64,000 bases of DNA from positions 52,318 to 116,317 of the forward strand of contig JAUPTZ010000014.1 in assembly GCA_030917815.1 (NCBI GenBank). Direction: 5' to 3'. A program made the position numbers and the translations under genes. The notes under the pieces were generated by a model that saw only the letters and a program-made list of their open reading frames with translations, had not been told where the DNA came from and did not search any database. Positions 16,600 through 25,298 of the stretch are shown here, one piece after another. Numbering within the stretch: position 1 is the stretch's first letter; each line of letters begins with the position of its first letter. The stretch comes from Candidatus Babelota bacterium. Its GTDB lineage: Bacteria > Babelota > Babeliae > Babelales > JAUPTZ01.

Positions 16600-17256
16600 C
16601 TACTTCAGGCCCAATCGCTTATTAAAAGCAGTGCTGAGATCTGCCTCAGTCTCATCAGATGCCACAGCGCACCGGTCTGCGATAACAGCGGCACCAGCTT
16701 TACGCGCAATCCTCGCAATAAAGGCTTCCCCTTGCGCGACCAAAAAGTCTATCTCAACTTCTGAAAAACCGTTCTTGCTCACCGCCCAGACAAGCATTTC
16801 GGTCTGGAGAAGTAGATACCATGCATGCAGCGTCGATGCAAAACCGGCCTCATCTAAACCATCACATTCCACTGATGCCTGCACGGCAAGATCGGCCAAG
16901 CGAAAATCAAGGAGCCATCTTCTAATTCGCGGCTTATTCACTTTTTTAATGATACGATCATTCAGCCCCATTGTCTGATCAACCGGTAAAATAGTATCAT
17001 GTATCTGCCTCTTAAATGCGGGCTCATTTTTACGACCTCCAAGTACCGCAGCCATACGCTGCAAGCGGCCCGTCAACGCCAGCCATCCTGGGATCTCGCT
17101 ACATTCTCGGTAAATCGCACCATACGACGAGAACGTCTCGTACGATTCAATGCCTCGACCCCAATGCCGAAAACAATTTACCGGCCCGGCCTCGGACCCT
17201 ACTACACCACCTACCACGACTATACTCATAAGCATCGCCAACCCGGTCATTTTCAT
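16600..17256 (-). CDS. Exported helical protein (tandem family, member 1)
   Basis: The ATG at 17256 gives MKMTGLAMLMSIVVV, a signal peptide with cleavage near VVGSEA; GGGG lies 6 bases before the ATG. The mature protein is helical. It contains YRECSEIPGWLALTGRLQ, which matches ECAEVPWLILATWQ in the 376-residue gene at 18413, and HAWYLLLQTEMLVWAV, similar in pattern to the RWYLMLCIAYM and RWILMHCLGLAVW segments of the genes at 18413 and 19666. It is part of a six-gene minus-strand cluster of exported proteins. No known family is recognised. Confidence 0.65.
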   Translation of the reverse strand: MKMTGLAMLMSIVVVGGVVGSEAGPVNCFRHWGRGIESYETFSSYGAIYRECSEIPGWLALTGRLQRMAAVLGGRKNEPAFKRQIHDTILPVDQTMGLNDRIIKKVNKPRIRRWLLDFRLADLAVQASVECDGLDEAGFASTLHAWYLLLQTEMLVWAVSKNGFSEVEIDFLVAQGEAFIARIARKAGAAVIADRCAVASDETEADLSTAFNKRLGLK

Positions 17257-17343
17257 TGCAACCCCATACTTTAAATAATTAAAAATAAGGAAAAGTGTGC
17301 CAAAGTACGGTGTTTTTTGCAAATAATGCTGCCATGACTGAGC

Positions 17344-18351
17344 TTATGCTTTTCGTTTTAGACTACCATGAATAGTCGATTCGGCTACTGCGCTGAGTGA
17401 CGCAGACGCATAAGAATCAAACTCATCATCCTCAGCATAAAATCTCCATGCATCTTGCATCGGCCGGCCGAGTATTATAAAAATCTCCACAACTTCTTTT
17501 AGCAACAGCTGCCCCCTCCTAATGGCCACACCGGCCATTAATCGTAAATAGTCGGCACATCCGGTAATCAGTTTTGCCCTATCTTGCGGCGCGACACGAT
17601 TGCTAAAATTGATCAGCATGGAGACATGCTCAATCCACTCAACCATCAACCTCCTCCCCTCTACTGGCAACGTGCGGAACTGCATTACATATTGCTCTGC
17701 AAAATCTTGTATACGCCTCACTTCTTGCTTGGGCCTCTTCGTCAATTGAAGAAAAGCCCAGTAGGCAAACGGCCAGGCTTTTGATAGATGCGCGCTCTCC
17801 CATGCACAGCGTTCAGCATCGGTTTCTTCGCACACCCCCACTAAAACTCCCAACTTCGACGATGGGTTTGACGCTATCGCTCCGAACCTAGTCGCCCTCT
17901 TAAGGTAATTATACGCGTTCTCCTCCCATTGGGTTCGTGCACACGCAAGAGGATCTTGGTCTATAAATGTAATGGTCACGGCAAAGCCTGGCGGCACCGA
18001 CCTGAAGCAACAAATTTTATCGGCAGAAATTAAATCGCCAAGCGGTATCATCGGCGTATCTACATCGTCTCGCTCGGCCCCTTCGCATACCGATTGGCAA
18101 CAAGCAGCATTCGCATCAACAGAGAACGTCTCGTCACCTGAATCAATGGTCACAGAACTCGCATCGGAATCAACAACAAGAGAACGAAAGCAATCTACCG
18201 ATTGCCGAGCAACAGAGGGTTCGGTCGCTTCCAAAGCAGAAAGTAGATCGGCCAAGAAGACCGGATCCTCTTCAAAATAGCCTACATCTAAAGCTTGCAG
18301 CAGACCATTATACCCCACAATACACACCACCAAAAACGTTACTATTTTCAT
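17344..18351 (-). CDS. Exported helical, Cys-rich protein (tandem family, member 2)
   Basis: A 335-residue exported protein with a signal peptide (cleavage near LLQALD). The N-terminal 140 residues are acidic and hold several Cys, including an ACCQSVC cluster and an ICC. The C-terminal 190 residues are helical, with a Trp-rich stretch (KAWPFAYWAFLQL) recalling the Trp-containing helices of its neighbours. The tail is basic (SLKRKA). No enzyme motif is seen. Membership of the neighbouring family rests on position, export and helix pattern, and is less certain than for members 1, 3 and 4. Confidence 0.63.
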   Translation of the reverse strand: MKIVTFLVVCIVGYNGLLQALDVGYFEEDPVFLADLLSALEATEPSVARQSVDCFRSLVVDSDASSVTIDSGDETFSVDANAACCQSVCEGAERDDVDTPMIPLGDLISADKICCFRSVPPGFAVTITFIDQDPLACARTQWEENAYNYLKRATRFGAIASNPSSKLGVLVGVCEETDAERCAWESAHLSKAWPFAYWAFLQLTKRPKQEVRRIQDFAEQYVMQFRTLPVEGRRLMVEWIEHVSMLINFSNRVAPQDRAKLITGCADYLRLMAGVAIRRGQLLLKEVVEIFIILGRPMQDAWRFYAEDDEFDSYASASLSAVAESTIHGSLKRKA

Positions 18352-18412
18352 GTTTCATCTTTCATTTTACTCCGGCTGGGAAGGAAAATTATCCCATTAC
18401 AGCAGGCAAATT

Positions 18413-19543
18413 TCAAACATTGAATGGGACATCATCATCGGAGGAGCCATACTCTTCCGACGAATAGGAGTCGTCATGATGACGAGATTTGAATTCGCTT
18501 ACATGCGCCACAATTTCCTCGCACCAGGTATATATCTGGGCACCAGCATCGTCAGACAGCGCGCCCTTCTCTTTAAAAAACGCGACTTCTTGCTCAAACA
18601 TCAGCCGATAGCGATCAAGAAGGCTGCCCCCGTCACTAAATACCAGCCGACTATGCTCTACGCTGGCCGCTAGATACAGACCGGCCAATAATCGTTGCAC
18701 CGTCAAAAGCATACCGCCATCGAACAATGTTACTTTGTCGATTGCATCGCAACAGCACAAAGAGACCGTCTTTATTAAGTCTGCTTTAGTCACTGCCGGT
18801 ATAAATACCCATGCCTCGCTCAATTGGACCATAATTCTACAATAGCATTCCATGAGCTCGCTGTTTTCTTGAACATATTCCATCGCATCAGACGATCGCA
18901 TAAAATCTTCAAGGTCCCGCGCATAAGGCCAACAGCTCTGCTCATATCGACAGCACTGTGCAAAAGATTTTACTAACTCTTCCTGCCGTGATGCATCATA
19001 GCCGTACGATTGCAGGTAAAATAAAAAAATCCACGGCAGATTATGGCGCTGAAGAGCAAGCCACCCCTTTGCTTCAGGCGTAAAAACATGACACTTGCTT
19101 CGAACTGGCCACTCGAGGGAGCGTACACCATCCGACACTTCGAAAAAAACGTCATCCAAGACCGGAGGCAGTATGCGCCCATGCTGCGAGCGCAGCAGTC
19201 CAGGCATGTAGGCAATACACAACATAAGATACCATCGGCGCAGGCACGGCAAGAAACATTCATCTATCAACAGCCGACGCGCAAGAGCAATGCGATCTTC
19301 TACAAAATGTCGTATCAATATCCGCTCCCGCGCTACCAGGACATGTTGCCATGTTGCCAGTATAAGCCAAGGGACTTCAGCACACTCACTTACCATAAAA
19401 TGAAGTGGCTCAGCTTCAAGCGGCCACTCAAGCGATGGATCGCTCACGATTATTACGTCTGGCTTGGTCGCTGTATCAGCCGACATAAGAGCCCCTACAG
19501 ATCCGATAACGTAGATACACGTTATGAGCCTTACACATTTCAT
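18413..19543 (-). CDS. Exported helical protein with acidic tail (tandem family, member 3)
   Basis: A 376-residue protein with a signal peptide (cleavage near ALMSAD) and AAAGGCG before the ATG. The mature part is helical and rich in Cys and Trp. ECAEVPWLILATWQ near residue 53 corresponds to ECSEIPGWLALTG in member 1, and RRWYLMLCIAYMPGLL near residue 100 corresponds to RWILMHCLGLAVW in member 4. The C-terminus is a Ser/Asp/Glu run (DDSYSSEEYGSSDDD). I know no family. The acidic Ser-rich tail resembles the N-terminal run of the exported protein at 9655. Confidence 0.65.
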   Translation of the reverse strand: MKCVRLITCIYVIGSVGALMSADTATKPDVIIVSDPSLEWPLEAEPLHFMVSECAEVPWLILATWQHVLVARERILIRHFVEDRIALARRLLIDECFLPCLRRWYLMLCIAYMPGLLRSQHGRILPPVLDDVFFEVSDGVRSLEWPVRSKCHVFTPEAKGWLALQRHNLPWIFLFYLQSYGYDASRQEELVKSFAQCCRYEQSCWPYARDLEDFMRSSDAMEYVQENSELMECYCRIMVQLSEAWVFIPAVTKADLIKTVSLCCCDAIDKVTLFDGGMLLTVQRLLAGLYLAASVEHSRLVFSDGGSLLDRYRLMFEQEVAFFKEKGALSDDAGAQIYTWCEEIVAHVSEFKSRHHDDSYSSEEYGSSDDDVPFNV

Positions 19544-19614
19544 ACAACGCCTTTCATTACACGCAGCTGAAGGGGAATATCAGTATCCCAAAACGACTCT
19601 TGCAATGAAAAGAG

Positions 19615-19644
19615 ATGGGCGGTGTGCTAGCACACACCGCCCAT
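19615..19644 (-). terminator. Terminator-like hairpin after the 486-residue gene
   Basis: ATGGGCGGTGTG, loop CTAGCA, CACACCGCCCAT: a perfect 12-bp stem 22 bases past the stop of the gene at 19666. On the minus strand it is followed by CTCTTTT, a moderate T run. Confidence 0.65.
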
Positions 19645-19665
19645 TATTACACATATTAACGCCTA

Positions 19666-21126
19666 CTATTTTTGTCGGTCAATTTCCTGAAACGAGACGC
19701 AAACCTGCTCAAGAAGGTCGCGCATCCAGGCCGACCCATTAACCGATACCCAACCTTGCTCGGCCGCACATATCATTTGGCCGGTAATAAAGGCTATATA
19801 CACCTCTAAATCGGCACTCGAAACATCGTCAGCCAGAACCACCGTATACAAACTCACTAACCATGTCATCACATACGGAAGCTGCTCCTCAGTAAACAAC
19901 TGGTCATCGATAATGGCAACGCAATGTTCATCAAGCAACGCCATAATCAACTCCTGCTTCTCAGCGCCAATGGTTGACCAGAGGTTTTCCAGCTGCACAG
20001 TCACTGCATCCCATGAAACGGCAGCGGCCGTATTATACTGCCCCATCCAGTCACCACAAAATTTACCGGCTTTCGATCGTGAAAATTGCGTAGGACTTGA
20101 GCCAACAATTGGCCATTGATCTTCCGCATTTTTTTCCTTTTGAGGAGCGCTTGGCTCTGGATTAATACGAGGATCCTCAGCAATAACTTCAATGATGTTA
20201 CCAGTAAGCTGCTTTTTCGTACGTTTTTCTTCCTTTTTAATCTTTTTAATTCCTCGACTCATTAGCTGCCTAAAAAACCGACTCAAACAGACAAGTCTAT
20301 TGCGTATGTCTTGCTGTGAGAGTTTTGAAAGTGTTTGTTGAAACAAAGCGTACAGATCAAACTTTTTCATAGACGGTTGGACAGTTATCTGATCCTTAAA
20401 CAACCAACCTTGCTCAACCGCTCGCGCAATACCTGATAAACGAGCCGATTGCAATGTCCCATTCATCGCCAGACGAGGTGTAAAATCCCTCATCAAAATG
20501 CTTCTCACCAGATCTTCAGAATCTCTTCGCCACACCCAGCTTGCCGCAGACGCCTCACTATATGTCTTATCAAAGCTAAAAAACTCATTAGAAAAAGCCT
20601 TCCACTGCTGAGAAAGCCACCGAAAAGCTCCAAAAGAAATAGCGTCATTCTCACGGGCCAGTGCCACTTCATGGGCCCATATTGCGCCCACGAGAAACGT
20701 TGATGTAGCAATAGGAGGCTTCCTCCATACCGCTAGTCCCAAACAGTGCATCAAAATCCATCGATTAAATCGAGGCATCATTTCGGCACTAATCTGATCA
20801 TCTCCCAAAAGCTGCGCTTTTGCTTTAGCGCGCATATACGCCATAAAATATCTGACTTTACCTTGCGCCCTCTTATCAAGCTGTTGCCATCGTGCATACA
20901 ACTCGGTCTCAAGAGCTCTCTTGCCATATGCTTGCATACTCCCTCGAAGCACACCGGAAATATCGTCATAGGAACCAATCAAGGCATAACCACTCATAGC
21001 ACTCAACGGCTCTGCACAGTGCGGCCAGGTGGCCGGAACCATTATAGTTTCGCCCGCATCGGCCGCCACAACCAGGCCACTTACCAAGAATAAACCAATT
21101 CCCATCAATAACTTCAGCAACTTCAT
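19666..21126 (-). CDS. Exported helical protein (tandem family, member 4)
   Basis: A 486-residue exported protein, the longest of the cluster. Its signal peptide is MKLLKLLMGIGLFLVSGLVV with cleavage near VAADA, and AGAGG precedes the ATG. The first half is helical with a RWILMHCLGLAVW segment shared in pattern with member 3. Residues about 290-350 form a Lys/Glu/Pro-rich linker (KKIKKEEKRTKK). The second half starts FCGDWMGQYNTAAAVSWD and repeats the helical, Trp-containing style, so the protein may be a two-domain duplication. No catalytic motif is visible. Confidence 0.65.
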   Translation of the reverse strand: MKLLKLLMGIGLFLVSGLVVAADAGETIMVPATWPHCAEPLSAMSGYALIGSYDDISGVLRGSMQAYGKRALETELYARWQQLDKRAQGKVRYFMAYMRAKAKAQLLGDDQISAEMMPRFNRWILMHCLGLAVWRKPPIATSTFLVGAIWAHEVALARENDAISFGAFRWLSQQWKAFSNEFFSFDKTYSEASAASWVWRRDSEDLVRSILMRDFTPRLAMNGTLQSARLSGIARAVEQGWLFKDQITVQPSMKKFDLYALFQQTLSKLSQQDIRNRLVCLSRFFRQLMSRGIKKIKKEEKRTKKQLTGNIIEVIAEDPRINPEPSAPQKEKNAEDQWPIVGSSPTQFSRSKAGKFCGDWMGQYNTAAAVSWDAVTVQLENLWSTIGAEKQELIMALLDEHCVAIIDDQLFTEEQLPYVMTWLVSLYTVVLADDVSSADLEVYIAFITGQMICAAEQGWVSVNGSAWMRDLLEQVCVSFQEIDRQK

Positions 21127-21208
21127 ACAAAAACCTCTAAATATCTACTGCTGGCGTGATGCAAATCATCGTCTCATGAAAAGAACAGTAAGGCAAAAAA
21201 AAGTTGGG

Positions 21209-21418
21209 TTACTTGGTACCTTTTTGAGCGGTATAGGGCACTCCACCCAGCGCAGAATACAGCAACATAGAAAGCAGAGCCCATACAGACCATCGCTTAA
21301 CCACGCGCAGCTCTTGGCTTGCTGTCGGTTCTCCAGAAGTACAAAACATCATAGGAACATAAGAAGTATACAGCACCACCAGTACCGTCAAACAAAGACG
21401 CGTTCTCAGCATTTTCAT
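21209..21418 (-). CDS. Small exported or membrane protein
   Basis: A 69-residue protein from the ATG at 21418, which follows GGGGG at a spacing of 6. A first hydrophobic helix (LCLTVLVVLYTSYVPMM) and a second (WSVWALLSMLLYSALGG) flank a short charged loop. It could be a signal-anchored two-helix membrane peptide. It lies between two exported-protein genes on the same strand and is probably co-transcribed with them. No family is recognised. Confidence 0.5.
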   Translation of the reverse strand: MKMLRTRLCLTVLVVLYTSYVPMMFCTSGEPTASQELRVVKRWSVWALLSMLLYSALGGVPYTAQKGTK

Positions 21419-21454
21419 GACTACCCCCTTCATCGGCAGTATCTCACAAGCCAA

Positions 21455-21943
21455 TCACTCCAGTAAATAATCTTGCACCAAATCAACCCGCAGACGCTCC
21501 CAGGAGGCAATAATTGCATTAACGCATTCGCGTGCCTTGCTATGGCCATACGCAGCACATCGCCAATCGGAAAAAAATATGTTCTCAACAAGTGTTACCA
21601 CGTGCTCATCTACTACTTTAATTGGGTCATCAATAGCCGCTTGTACCTTTTTCTCCTGCACATAAAATACAGGGCACAAACGTATTGCAGGGATATATGC
21701 TACTGATACACGGAGTAGATCGAGCTCGCGACAGGTCAAGTCTGAACAAGACCGAACGACACGCTCAGAAAAATCTGCCGCTATTTTCTTCTGCATAGGG
21801 GTAAGTGCTGTATGATCAAATAGCATAACTTTCACCGGAGACATGCCGCTAAATGATGCCGCCCATCCACCGCTTGATGGCAATATCACGCCAGTACATC
21901 CTATCAACATTCCGACACTCACCATCAATGATCGAGCTCTCAT
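21455..21943 (-). CDS. Exported Cys-containing protein of unknown function
   Basis: A 162-residue protein with a signal peptide (cleavage near GGWAAS). The mature part is a single compact domain of mixed helix and strand with six Cys, consistent with periplasmic or extracellular disulphides. PMQKKIAADFSERVVRSCSDLTCRELDLL and RECVNAIIASWERLR are probable helices. It heads the minus-strand cluster of exported proteins. No known family was recognised. Confidence 0.6.
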   Translation of the reverse strand: MRARSLMVSVGMLIGCTGVILPSSGGWAASFSGMSPVKVMLFDHTALTPMQKKIAADFSERVVRSCSDLTCRELDLLRVSVAYIPAIRLCPVFYVQEKKVQAAIDDPIKVVDEHVVTLVENIFFSDWRCAAYGHSKARECVNAIIASWERLRVDLVQDYLLE

Positions 21944-22140
21944 TTCATTTCCATTTTATCTATGCAAGCCATGGTGTGGCAGCAAAAGCCGAGGCATATT
22001 CTCATAAAAAAATGATTGTTGCAACAATGAAATCACCGACTTCCAGCATCACACGAATCACTATCGGTATCGAACGGCTCACTGTCATCATCTGAACCTA
22101 AAAGTCTTTCTTCAGCAGAATTGCTCGAAAAGAGGCGCAC

Positions 22141-22170
22141 AAAAAAAGTGGCGAGCTTTCACCCGCCACT
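22141..22170 (-). terminator. Terminator after the HU gene
   Basis: On the minus strand, AGTGGCG, a loop of ten bases and CGCCACT are followed by seven T residues, 27 bases past the HU stop codon. It isolates the HU gene from the exported-protein cluster downstream. Confidence 0.85.
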
Positions 22171-22197
22171 CCTCTTTAGATTTCTTGCAAATAAGCG

Positions 22198-22470
22198 TTA
22201 GCTTACGATATCTTTCAGCTTTTTGCCTGCGCGAAATTTTGGAACTCTCTTTGCAGAGATTTGCATTTTCTTGCCGGTAGCTGGGTTGATGCCCGTACGT
22301 GCTTTACGCTTCATTACACAAAAGGTTCCAAAACCGGTGAGAACTACTGATTTCCCTTTTTTAAGCGATCCTTCAACCGCTTTCACAAAAGATTCCAGCA
22401 CGTTCTTACACGCTGTTTTTGGCAGCTTTGTGTCTTTTGCCATTTGCTCAATGAGCATAGCTTTGTTCAT
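22198..22470 (-). CDS. hup: HU-type DNA-binding protein
   Basis: A 90-residue nucleoid protein. The HU/IHF signature is present: KKGKSVVLTGFGTFCVMKRKARTGINPATGK, including the GFGTF turn and the beta-arm with the RxGxNPxTG tip whose Pro intercalates into DNA. The C-terminal helix is FRAGKKLKDIV. AAGGAG lies before the ATG. It is monocistronic with its own terminator. HU-alpha versus IHF-like specialisation cannot be decided. Confidence 0.93.
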   Translation of the reverse strand: MNKAMLIEQMAKDTKLPKTACKNVLESFVKAVEGSLKKGKSVVLTGFGTFCVMKRKARTGINPATGKKMQISAKRVPKFRAGKKLKDIVS

Positions 22471-22607
22471 ACTATCTCCTTAGTCGGTTAGGACTAATGC
22501 ATTGATTATTATCTCACCAATACAAACACAAAAGACAACGGCACAGATAAGAAGCACCATGAGCATCAAGAATTGGGACATCTTTGTCAAGAGTATAAAA
22601 ATATCTT

Positions 22608-22693
22608 TGGTGCCGAGAGTCGGACTCGAACCGACACAGACATACGTCCGAAGGATTTTAAGTCCTTTGCGTCTACCATTTCGCCATCCCGGC
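22608..22693 (-). tRNA. tRNA-Leu (anticodon UAA)
   Basis: An 86-base tRNA with an encoded CCA. The acceptor GCCGGGA pairs with TCTCGGC (one G-U), the discriminator is A, and the T arm carries GGTTCGAGTCC. The long variable arm is that of a class II tRNA. The anticodon loop reads ACTTAAAAT, giving UAA with A37. It follows tRNA-Cys and miaB on the same strand. Confidence 0.93.
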
Positions 22694-22765
22694 ACGGGAA
22701 TTTTTTAACATGGCGCAACCAGCCGTAGCTTAATCCAGCGAATGATGAGCCGGAGTAGCGTAGGA

Positions 22766-22839
22766 TGGAGGCGGCACCCGGATTCGAACCGGGGGTCAAG
22801 GTTTTGCAGACCACTGCCTTACCACTTGGCTATGCCGCC
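22766..22839 (-). tRNA. tRNA-Cys (anticodon GCA)
   Basis: A 74-base tRNA with encoded CCA. GGCGGCA pairs fully with TGCCGCC. The discriminator is U73, the Cys identity base. The anticodon loop holds GCA followed by A37, and the T arm has GGTTCGAATCC. Its first ten bases overlap the 3' end of miaB, whose TAG stop lies inside the tRNA 5' region. Confidence 0.93.
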
Positions 22840-24287
22840 AGACCATGTTCGGAAAAAATCATAAGCGGCGATGAAATTAACTCACCACGCAATTCCGACT
22901 GCCCCGCCTCAACAACATGAACTTCCACAAAAGTCCCTATTAATAAGGCATCACCGTCAAAAACAACTCTATGATTTCCTGAAGAACGAGCGAGCAGTTT
23001 ACCATTTGCTCCACGTTTTTCAACCAAAACCCGCAGATTCTTACCAACATAGCGCTGAGCAGCTACCAAGCTACCGGCCCGCAGTACTTCCTGAAGGTCG
23101 GCGAGGCGCCCCGCTTTTTCCTCTGCTGAGCAAGTATCGCCCATAGAATATGCTTTTGTATACTTACGACGAGAGTAGACAAACGAGTAGGCCATGTCAA
23201 AGCCAACCTGGGCCGATACCTCCCGCGTTTCAAGGTACTCTTCATGCGTTTCACCCGGAAAACCGACAATAATATCGGTCGACAAAGAAACTCCTGGTAC
23301 CAATGCACGGATAAGCGCAACCTGAGCCAGATATTCTTCTTTCGTATAGGTCCGGTTCATTAATTCAAGTATCCGTGATGACCCGGATTGCAGGGGGAAA
23401 TGACACCAAGCACATAGCTTTTCTGGGTAGCGTGCCATCGCCTCAAGTACGTCACGGGTCATGTCTTTTGGATGAGGACTCACATAACGAACCCAAAACT
23501 CTCCTGGAATCTGCGCAACCGCCTCAAGCAAGGCGGCAAACCGAGCACCGGTCTCTGGGCAGGTATACGAATTCACATTTTGCCCAATAAGCGTAATTTC
23601 TTTTGCGCCGGCCGCTACTTCATGCGTTACCCGAAGAACAATATCCTCAAGGGGATAACTGGTCTCCTTACCCCGCGTAAACGGTACAATGCAAAACGTA
23701 CAGTAGTTATTGCACCCGGTAGTAATATTGATAAACGAACGCTTCACTTCTCCAACCGGCGCCAAGGTTCCGCCCATCGCAGCCTGCGAACCCTCTTTGA
23801 TGAGACGAGCCGGAATAATAGCGTTCCGCTCGCTCATCGCCGCTTTGACATCACGCTCAAGAGGCACCACGGTCGCCACATCATCAACAAGAGCGGTAGC
23901 CGAAAAAAATTGTTTTTCGGTTTGAAGCTGCACAATAACATCGGCAAGATAGGTTAAGAATGTTGTCCGTTCGTCACGCGCACCCGATACAAACGAAATA
24001 TACTCGAAGCGCTTCAGCATTTCTTGCTTGCGATAGCTCGCTACACATCCAATAATACCAATCTTCAAATACGGTAGGTTTTTCTTAAAATCAACCAGCT
24101 CACCAAGATAAGAATAGAGCTTTTGTTCAGCTTTTTCCCGTATGGCGCAGGTATTAATAATAATGAGATCGGCCTGTGACTCACTCTCTACCTGCACACA
24201 ACCAAGACCTTCAAGAAAGGAGGCAATACCGGCCGAATCGGCCACGTTTGCCTGGCAACCATACGTCTTAAAAAATACTGCTATCAT
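22830..24287 (-). CDS. miaB: tRNA-2-methylthio-N6-dimethylallyladenosine synthase MiaB
   Basis: A radical-SAM methylthiotransferase that converts i6A37 to ms2i6A37 in tRNAs reading UNN codons. The N-terminal UPF0004 domain keeps its three cluster Cys (C11 in YGCQAN, C47 in NTCAIREKAEQK, C81 in GCVAS). The radical-SAM CxxxCxxC is C192/C196/C199 in TTGCNNYCTFCIVP. A TRAM domain follows. Length is 485 (E. coli 474). The stop lies within tRNA-Cys, and tRNA-Leu(UAA) follows; both have A36-A37, so both are expected MiaB substrates. Confidence 0.95.
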   Translation of the reverse strand: MIAVFFKTYGCQANVADSAGIASFLEGLGCVQVESESQADLIIINTCAIREKAEQKLYSYLGELVDFKKNLPYLKIGIIGCVASYRKQEMLKRFEYISFVSGARDERTTFLTYLADVIVQLQTEKQFFSATALVDDVATVVPLERDVKAAMSERNAIIPARLIKEGSQAAMGGTLAPVGEVKRSFINITTGCNNYCTFCIVPFTRGKETSYPLEDIVLRVTHEVAAGAKEITLIGQNVNSYTCPETGARFAALLEAVAQIPGEFWVRYVSPHPKDMTRDVLEAMARYPEKLCAWCHFPLQSGSSRILELMNRTYTKEEYLAQVALIRALVPGVSLSTDIIVGFPGETHEEYLETREVSAQVGFDMAYSFVYSRRKYTKAYSMGDTCSAEEKAGRLADLQEVLRAGSLVAAQRYVGKNLRVLVEKRGANGKLLARSSGNHRVVFDGDALLIGTFVEVHVVEAGQSELRGELISSPLMIFSEHGLAA

Positions 24288-24406
24288 CTACCGTCACCCA
24301 CGCATACATTCTACAATAATCACCAAAGCTTTTTCAGCCAAAAAGCACTGGGGAAGTATATAGAGATACGCGAGAATGTGAATCTGCGATGCTTAAAAAC
24401 TAAGGT

Positions 24407-25126
24407 TTATGCAACAGTCGCTATCCCAACCGGATGTTCAAGCAAAGATTCAACCGCCTTTATCGATAAGATACGATCTTTTGGCGCAAAGTCATCAGGC
24501 GCTTTGCTATGAAAAGGAGTTATGAGTGAGAGCATTTTGTGAAATGGACTCTTTGCAGCCCATTCTTTATTGTAACGCCACTTTCGATAATGCTCATCAT
24601 AATATTCATTTTCTGTTTTTCGATCATTATACCTTCCAGCCAAATACGCAGACTTAAAGTCCCGATCCTTTGTGGCATCAATCTTAGCCATAAACCAAAA
24701 ACCAACCGGAAAAATACCAAGGCCAAAGATGGCTCCGAAGAAAAGCATCGCCATCTGAGAACATTTATCATCATAGTGTTCTTTTTTTAACCGCAGCGCC
24801 TCTCGTTCTTTATCGCTCGTTGCGACCAGCATTTGGGCTTCATACGCTCGTGCCATCTTAAAATATTTACCTGATGCTTTCTGTAAAAAAACACATGCCG
24901 TCGTCACACCACCAGCAAGCACTAATCCTGCTACTACTTTGCCACTATAATAATTTTGATCTATCCACACATTATCGGGATCCTTCACTGCAGAAACCTC
25001 AAGCGCAGGTCGCCCCGCATCAGGACTGCCCACTTCAAGCACTGGCTCAGTGGCGGTACTTGCATACAACGAAAAGCCAACATTACCACACGCTAAAACA
25101 AGCGCTATCATACGATACATACTCAT
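24407..25126 (-). CDS. Exported/membrane protein with two helices, unknown function
   Basis: The ATG at 25126 follows GGAGGTGAT, an almost perfect ribosome binding site, so the four-codon longer frame is rejected. A signal peptide (cleavage near LYAST) is followed by a short linker, a hydrophobic helix (VVAGLVLAGGVTTACVFL), a charged coiled segment (MARAYEAQMLVATSDKEREALRLKK) and a second helix (MAMLFFGAIFGLGIFPVGFWFM). The C-terminal 100 residues are charged and Tyr-rich (RKTENEYYDEHYRKW). No family is recognised. Confidence 0.65.
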   Translation of the reverse strand: MSMYRMIALVLACGNVGFSLYASTATEPVLEVGSPDAGRPALEVSAVKDPDNVWIDQNYYSGKVVAGLVLAGGVTTACVFLQKASGKYFKMARAYEAQMLVATSDKEREALRLKKEHYDDKCSQMAMLFFGAIFGLGIFPVGFWFMAKIDATKDRDFKSAYLAGRYNDRKTENEYYDEHYRKWRYNKEWAAKSPFHKMLSLITPFHSKAPDDFAPKDRILSIKAVESLLEHPVGIATVA

Positions 25127-25298
25127 AATCACCTCCAAAAAATGTGAGCGGACCGTAGACTTTCAGGAAAGTCCCTGTCAATGCTCTGTGCATCTTGGCT
25201 CACACCAACCGGGAACGCATTAGTACTGCGCGCCAATTTTCTGATACACTACCGCCCGTTCGGAATAATGCATACTCATTATTAGAAAGGTGTACGCT

